A stretch of DNA of 64,000 nt from Pseudomonas trivialis (GTDB taxonomy: Bacteria > Pseudomonadota > Gammaproteobacteria > Pseudomonadales > Pseudomonadaceae). The stretch covers positions 1 to 64,000 of the forward strand of contig NZ_JYLK01000019.1 in the NCBI RefSeq assembly GCF_001439805.1. Direction: 5' to 3'. Both the position numbers and the translations under genes were made by a program. Each line of letters starts with the position of its first letter. Positions within the stretch are counted from its first letter, which is position 1. Below are positions 61,190 through 64,000 of the stretch, piece by piece. Below the pieces are notes generated by a model. That model did no database searches, was not told the DNA's origin, and saw only the letters and a program-made list of their open reading frames with translations.

Positions 61190-64000
61190 TTAAATTTTTG
61201 TGTATTGCGCCGGTACATCCCCCTTGACGTAAAACACCTCCAGTTCCTGATTTTTGATTTGATCAGCAGCCTGCAATAGCGTGGCCTTGGTAACTTTTCC
61301 TTGCTGCACCAGTCTTTCACCATCTTTCAAAATTATATCGGGCACGGTCCGAAAGGCTGCGGGGTCTTTGGTTGTATCGACAGTGAATACAGGCACTGCG
61401 TTATCCGGTGTTGAGTATTGCTTGGAGAAACTATTGGCCTTTGCCTTGCTTGCGCTGAACGACATGACTTCGCCGCCGCTGCCCCCTTGCCTGGCTGTGT
61501 GTTTGATAATGGCAGCGAGATAGTCATCACCTGCGGTGCTTGTTCCCGCAGCACGCCTCAAGCCCGTTGCAGGAGAGTCTCCAGCCGCGGTATGGGCTCG
61601 GTAAATTTGCGCAGGAACCTCAAAGTCTGCGTTCCTGATATCTTCGACTGTTTTAACGCGTGGCCTGGCTCCTGGGATGGCATTGCGTTGGTTCAGCAGG
61701 TTTTCCATAAAGGTATCTGCACTGCTCGACGTCGGAAGGTCAACGTCGAAGAGTTTATTAAAACTAACTTTGTCCGTGCTGCTGAGTGCTATCCATCCAT
61801 CATCATGATCAAATATCTTGAATTCCAGGCTCTTGCCGGCAGTGGCGTAAGTTCTGTACTGGCCGGGTAGAGTCTTGTCATTGAATAGTTTTGTCAGCCC
61901 TTTCTCCATTGCCTCTGAGGTTGGGAAGTAGGCGATGCCCGCATTGGGATCGTAGAAATAATATTTTTTATTGGAGCCATTGATTAATACGCCTGCTGCC
62001 ATCGCATGTCCGGGCGAATCGATCATTATGGATTTGGTTGCAGTCGATCTGGAAAGCTCTCCGACCATCTCCTGATAGGTGACCTGTCGGCCAACTTTCT
62101 GCGCATAAAAGGTAGCATTATTTCCCGTTGAGTTTTGGAGGCGGCTGAGTGTACGCATGAACTCTCTAGCTTCATTCGTATCTGGACGAGCAGCGGCTTT
62201 GAACATGTTATTAATCAGCGTTTTCTCTTTGCCCTGCTCGACGGCAGTGGCAAACGTGCGTGCCAGAGCTGCACACTGGCCGTCAGAAATCTGAGCCGTT
62301 GAGCTAAGATAAGCGGTTTGCGGCATAGGGAACACCGTTCCGAATTCAGGATCGATGTTGTCAATAAACTTGGTCGCCACTTTACTACCGTGTTTGAATG
62401 CCAAGTTGTCATATTGCCTTGCAAGCGCTCCCATGGCTGCAGCGCTGATATCTTTTCTTTGCGCCAGTTCCATTACCTGCATTGCAGTCAGGTTTTTCAG
62501 CTTGTCTGTTATAATTTTCGGCGGATTCTTCATATAATAGCCCGCTTCAAAATCCGATTTTTCCGAGCCAAATTTGAAGCGTTTGACCGTTGTCTCCCAA
62601 TGGGTTCTGGTGGCTTGTTGCTTGGCTGTTAGTATGCGTGGACCGGTTTCCCAGTCTCCAAAAGCAGGGGAAGTGCGTCCCATGGAAGGCACAAAGTCAT
62701 CGAGACGTGTACCAAATGCTTGTCGTGCGACAGGATCGTATGCGCGCCATTGATCACCGGTGAATGCGGCAGGCCCTTTTAACAAAACACCGCCCTCCTT
62801 AAAGGTACCTATGGCAGAGGCGTCATAACGTTTGGCTGCTGCCGCGACATCATAGACGTTGACGCCACGAATCTTTCGAACTTGATTAAGGCCCGCTTTG
62901 CCCACTTTTATTATTCCTTTTCCAAGGCCGGTTATCGCGCTGGCAATACCATCCAGTGGGTTGAGCAGGCTGATGGCCGCGAGCCCGACAACCCGCAAAA
63001 TCTTCAGGGTCTTCAAACCGGTCCCTACGCACTTGGCTAACATGGAGGCTCCGCAGCTTGCGACCGCTGCAATATCCAGAATGACGCTTCCGATACCGGC
63101 ACCTATATTGCCTTGAGAAAAATTTTCGATAGCTGAATAAAAGGGAATTAAATCAAGTAAAATATTTCGAATTACTATGTATGATGGAACTTCGGTCTCG
63201 AAGGTTGTAGCACCTTTTGCATGAGCTTCAAGTCTCTTGTCTATTCCTGTGAATATATTCTTCGTTACAAAGTCAGCAATCGCATCCGTACGTGTTGACC
63301 CATAAGGGTCATGCGCTGGATGGTCGGGTAATCCGGCCATATCGCCTATCTTCATGATATGTCTTAGATCGGTTGATAGTTTGCGGTAGCTGGTTACTTT
63401 CACCGTGTCAGTATCTGCTCCCGGGTTTACTTGTTTGCCTTGGATATGGCCGACTACAAAATTACTCTCAAGGTCTTTGCGCCGCTCAACAAACCCTTTC
63501 TGCGGATTGATTTCAAAAAACCTGACTTCCGAGTCGATTGTGCATTTTGCGACCGTTGGTTTGTTGTCGTCGGGCTGACGACGGAGCAAGAAGTTACGCC
63601 CCTCTATGCCTTCGTAAATAAGTTCTTCGCGAAAGAATTCGATTTTTCCGCGATCAAAAAATCTAAAGTCGTCAGCAGAAAGGTGTGATAACAAATGCTT
63701 CGTGGTTGTTTTTGTACTGGCCTTCAAGTTGTCAATATGGGTTTTTATCTCTTCCGAAAACTGTGCGGCAGTGTCGGGAAAGCCAGTGGATTTGGCAAAT
63801 ATATCGTTATATTTAATTTTATAATTTGTTATGTACCAATGGTTTTTTTTGAGGCCGCCATTGGGGCGTTTAAAGGTACCCAGAGGAGGAGGCTCAAAAA
63901 GCCTGTTGGAGGCATGCAAGTCTAATAATGAGTATGGCCCAGGGAAATCTTTGTTATAAAATCCGGCCCCTATACACTTTTCATTGATGAACGCGTAAAA
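61190..64000 (-). CDS. Large toxin, C58-like peptidase core plus ADP-ribosyltransferase-like tail (N-terminus beyond window)
   Basis: The frame is open to the right edge, giving at least 936 residues; TTG 63919 is only an internal codon. It matches the toxin at 50690-54256 from about residue 480 of that protein: FFDRGKIEFF, VRFFEINPQKGFVERRK, the hydrophobic LLDLIPFYSAIENFSQGNIG and LLNPLDGIASAITGLGKG. The C58-like triad is Cys in SDGQCAALA (codon 62273-62275), His in SPGHAMAAGV and Asp in YFYDPNAGI. A further tail of about 150 residues has PAQIYRAHT, EVMSFSASKAKANSFS and ELEVFYVKGDVP, an R / SxS / ExE-like order suggestive of ADP-ribosyltransferases. Family calls are moderate; targets unknown. 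Confidence 0.65.
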   Translation of the reverse strand, partial: FYAFINEKCIGAGFYNKDFPGPYSLLDLHASNRLFEPPPLGTFKRPNGGLKKNHWYITNYKIKYNDIFAKSTGFPDTAAQFSEEIKTHIDNLKASTKTTTKHLLSHLSADDFRFFDRGKIEFFREELIYEGIEGRNFLLRRQPDDNKPTVAKCTIDSEVRFFEINPQKGFVERRKDLESNFVVGHIQGKQVNPGADTDTVKVTSYRKLSTDLRHIMKIGDMAGLPDHPAHDPYGSTRTDAIADFVTKNIFTGIDKRLEAHAKGATTFETEVPSYIVIRNILLDLIPFYSAIENFSQGNIGAGIGSVILDIAAVASCGASMLAKCVGTGLKTLKILRVVGLAAISLLNPLDGIASAITGLGKGIIKVGKAGLNQVRKIRGVNVYDVAAAAKRYDASAIGTFKEGGVLLKGPAAFTGDQWRAYDPVARQAFGTRLDDFVPSMGRTSPAFGDWETGPRILTAKQQATRTHWETTVKRFKFGSEKSDFEAGYYMKNPPKIITDKLKNLTAMQVMELAQRKDISAAAMGALARQYDNLAFKHGSKVATKFIDNIDPEFGTVFPMPQTAYLSSTAQISDGQCAALARTFATAVEQGKEKTLINNMFKAAARPDTNEAREFMRTLSRLQNSTGNNATFYAQKVGRQVTYQEMVGELSRSTATKSIMIDSPGHAMAAGVLINGSNKKYYFYDPNAGIAYFPTSEAMEKGLTKLFNDKTLPGQYRTYATAGKSLEFKIFDHDDGWIALSSTDKVSFNKLFDVDLPTSSSADTFMENLLNQRNAIPGARPRVKTVEDIRNADFEVPAQIYRAHTAAGDSPATGLRRAAGTSTAGDDYLAAIIKHTARQGGSGGEVMSFSASKAKANSFSKQYSTPDNAVPVFTVDTTKDPAAFRTVPDIILKDGERLVQQGKVTKATLLQAADQIKNQELEVFYVKGDVPAQYTKI

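Noticed and set aside
1..64000. CRISPR array
   Set aside because: No regularly spaced repeats; the GGTGCAAAAG motif recurs at gene-scale, irregular distances and is coding.

Overview
The window looks like chromosomal DNA of a Pseudomonas of the fluorescens group. It carries MvaT/MvaU-type H-NS, 4-hydroxyphenylpyruvate dioxygenase, ModABC, AhpCF, a CdaR/glycerate kinase locus and a KfrA-like protein. The core is GC-rich with NNC/NNG codon preference. Two accessory regions interrupt it: bases 1 to about 9850, and about 44950-64000. Species assignment is inference; there is no rRNA in the window.

Bases 1-9850 are a decaying graveyard of contact-dependent-inhibition (CDI/polymorphic toxin) cassettes, visibly more AT-rich than the core. 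Short promoterless toxin C-termini alternate with small immunity genes. Most toxin pieces begin at the same junction, GGTGCAAAAG(G/C), encoding GAKG/GAKA, shortly after the previous immunity stop. Toxin types include a GNSKAG-type presumptive RNase, HNH/ENDO VII-like nucleases (one clear LHH type), a DUF4258-like domain, a deaminase and two of unknown activity. Immunity types include DUF4926-like and SUKH/SMI1 proteins. Mobile and broken pieces lie among them: a tyrosine recombinase tail, an IS256-family element with a shortened transposase, a group II intron reverse transcriptase fragment, a stray filamentous hemagglutinin fragment and an IS3 transposase tail. Several cassettes carry frameshifts.

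Bases 9900-30000 are mostly core metabolism and housekeeping. They include a small membrane pair, Nudix, tRNA-Leu(UAA), DinB, LysE, ArsB, an ABC-F ATPase, topoisomerase IB and modABC. An alkylation-repair block follows (nitronate monooxygenase-like, Ada, AlkB), then small lipoproteins, galU, gor and a KfrA-like regulator divergent from a tyrosine recombinase across a palindromic operator.

Bases 31000-44800 hold ahpC-ahpF, gloA, an MvaT/U-like silencer, an EAL phosphodiesterase, hppD, rarD and an aldarate/glycerate block (MFS transporter, cdaR, glycerate kinase), followed by an exported alpha/beta hydrolase.

Bases 44950-48000 are again eroded: a GNAT pseudogene with two stops, a DUF4174 tail, a second group II intron RT fragment and a probable island-replication gene remnant. 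From 50 kb two very large, related proteins appear on the minus strand. Each has a YopT/AvrPphB-like (peptidase C58) Cys-His-Asp core, and one also has an ADP-ribosyltransferase-like tail. They bracket a tight plus-strand signalling operon: CHASE3-GAF hybrid kinase with three receivers, CheR, a receiver-less CheB, a second kinase and a single-domain response regulator. The second toxin runs off the right edge. This toxin-bracketed signalling block is the most interesting candidate system here; a functional link between the parts is inference.
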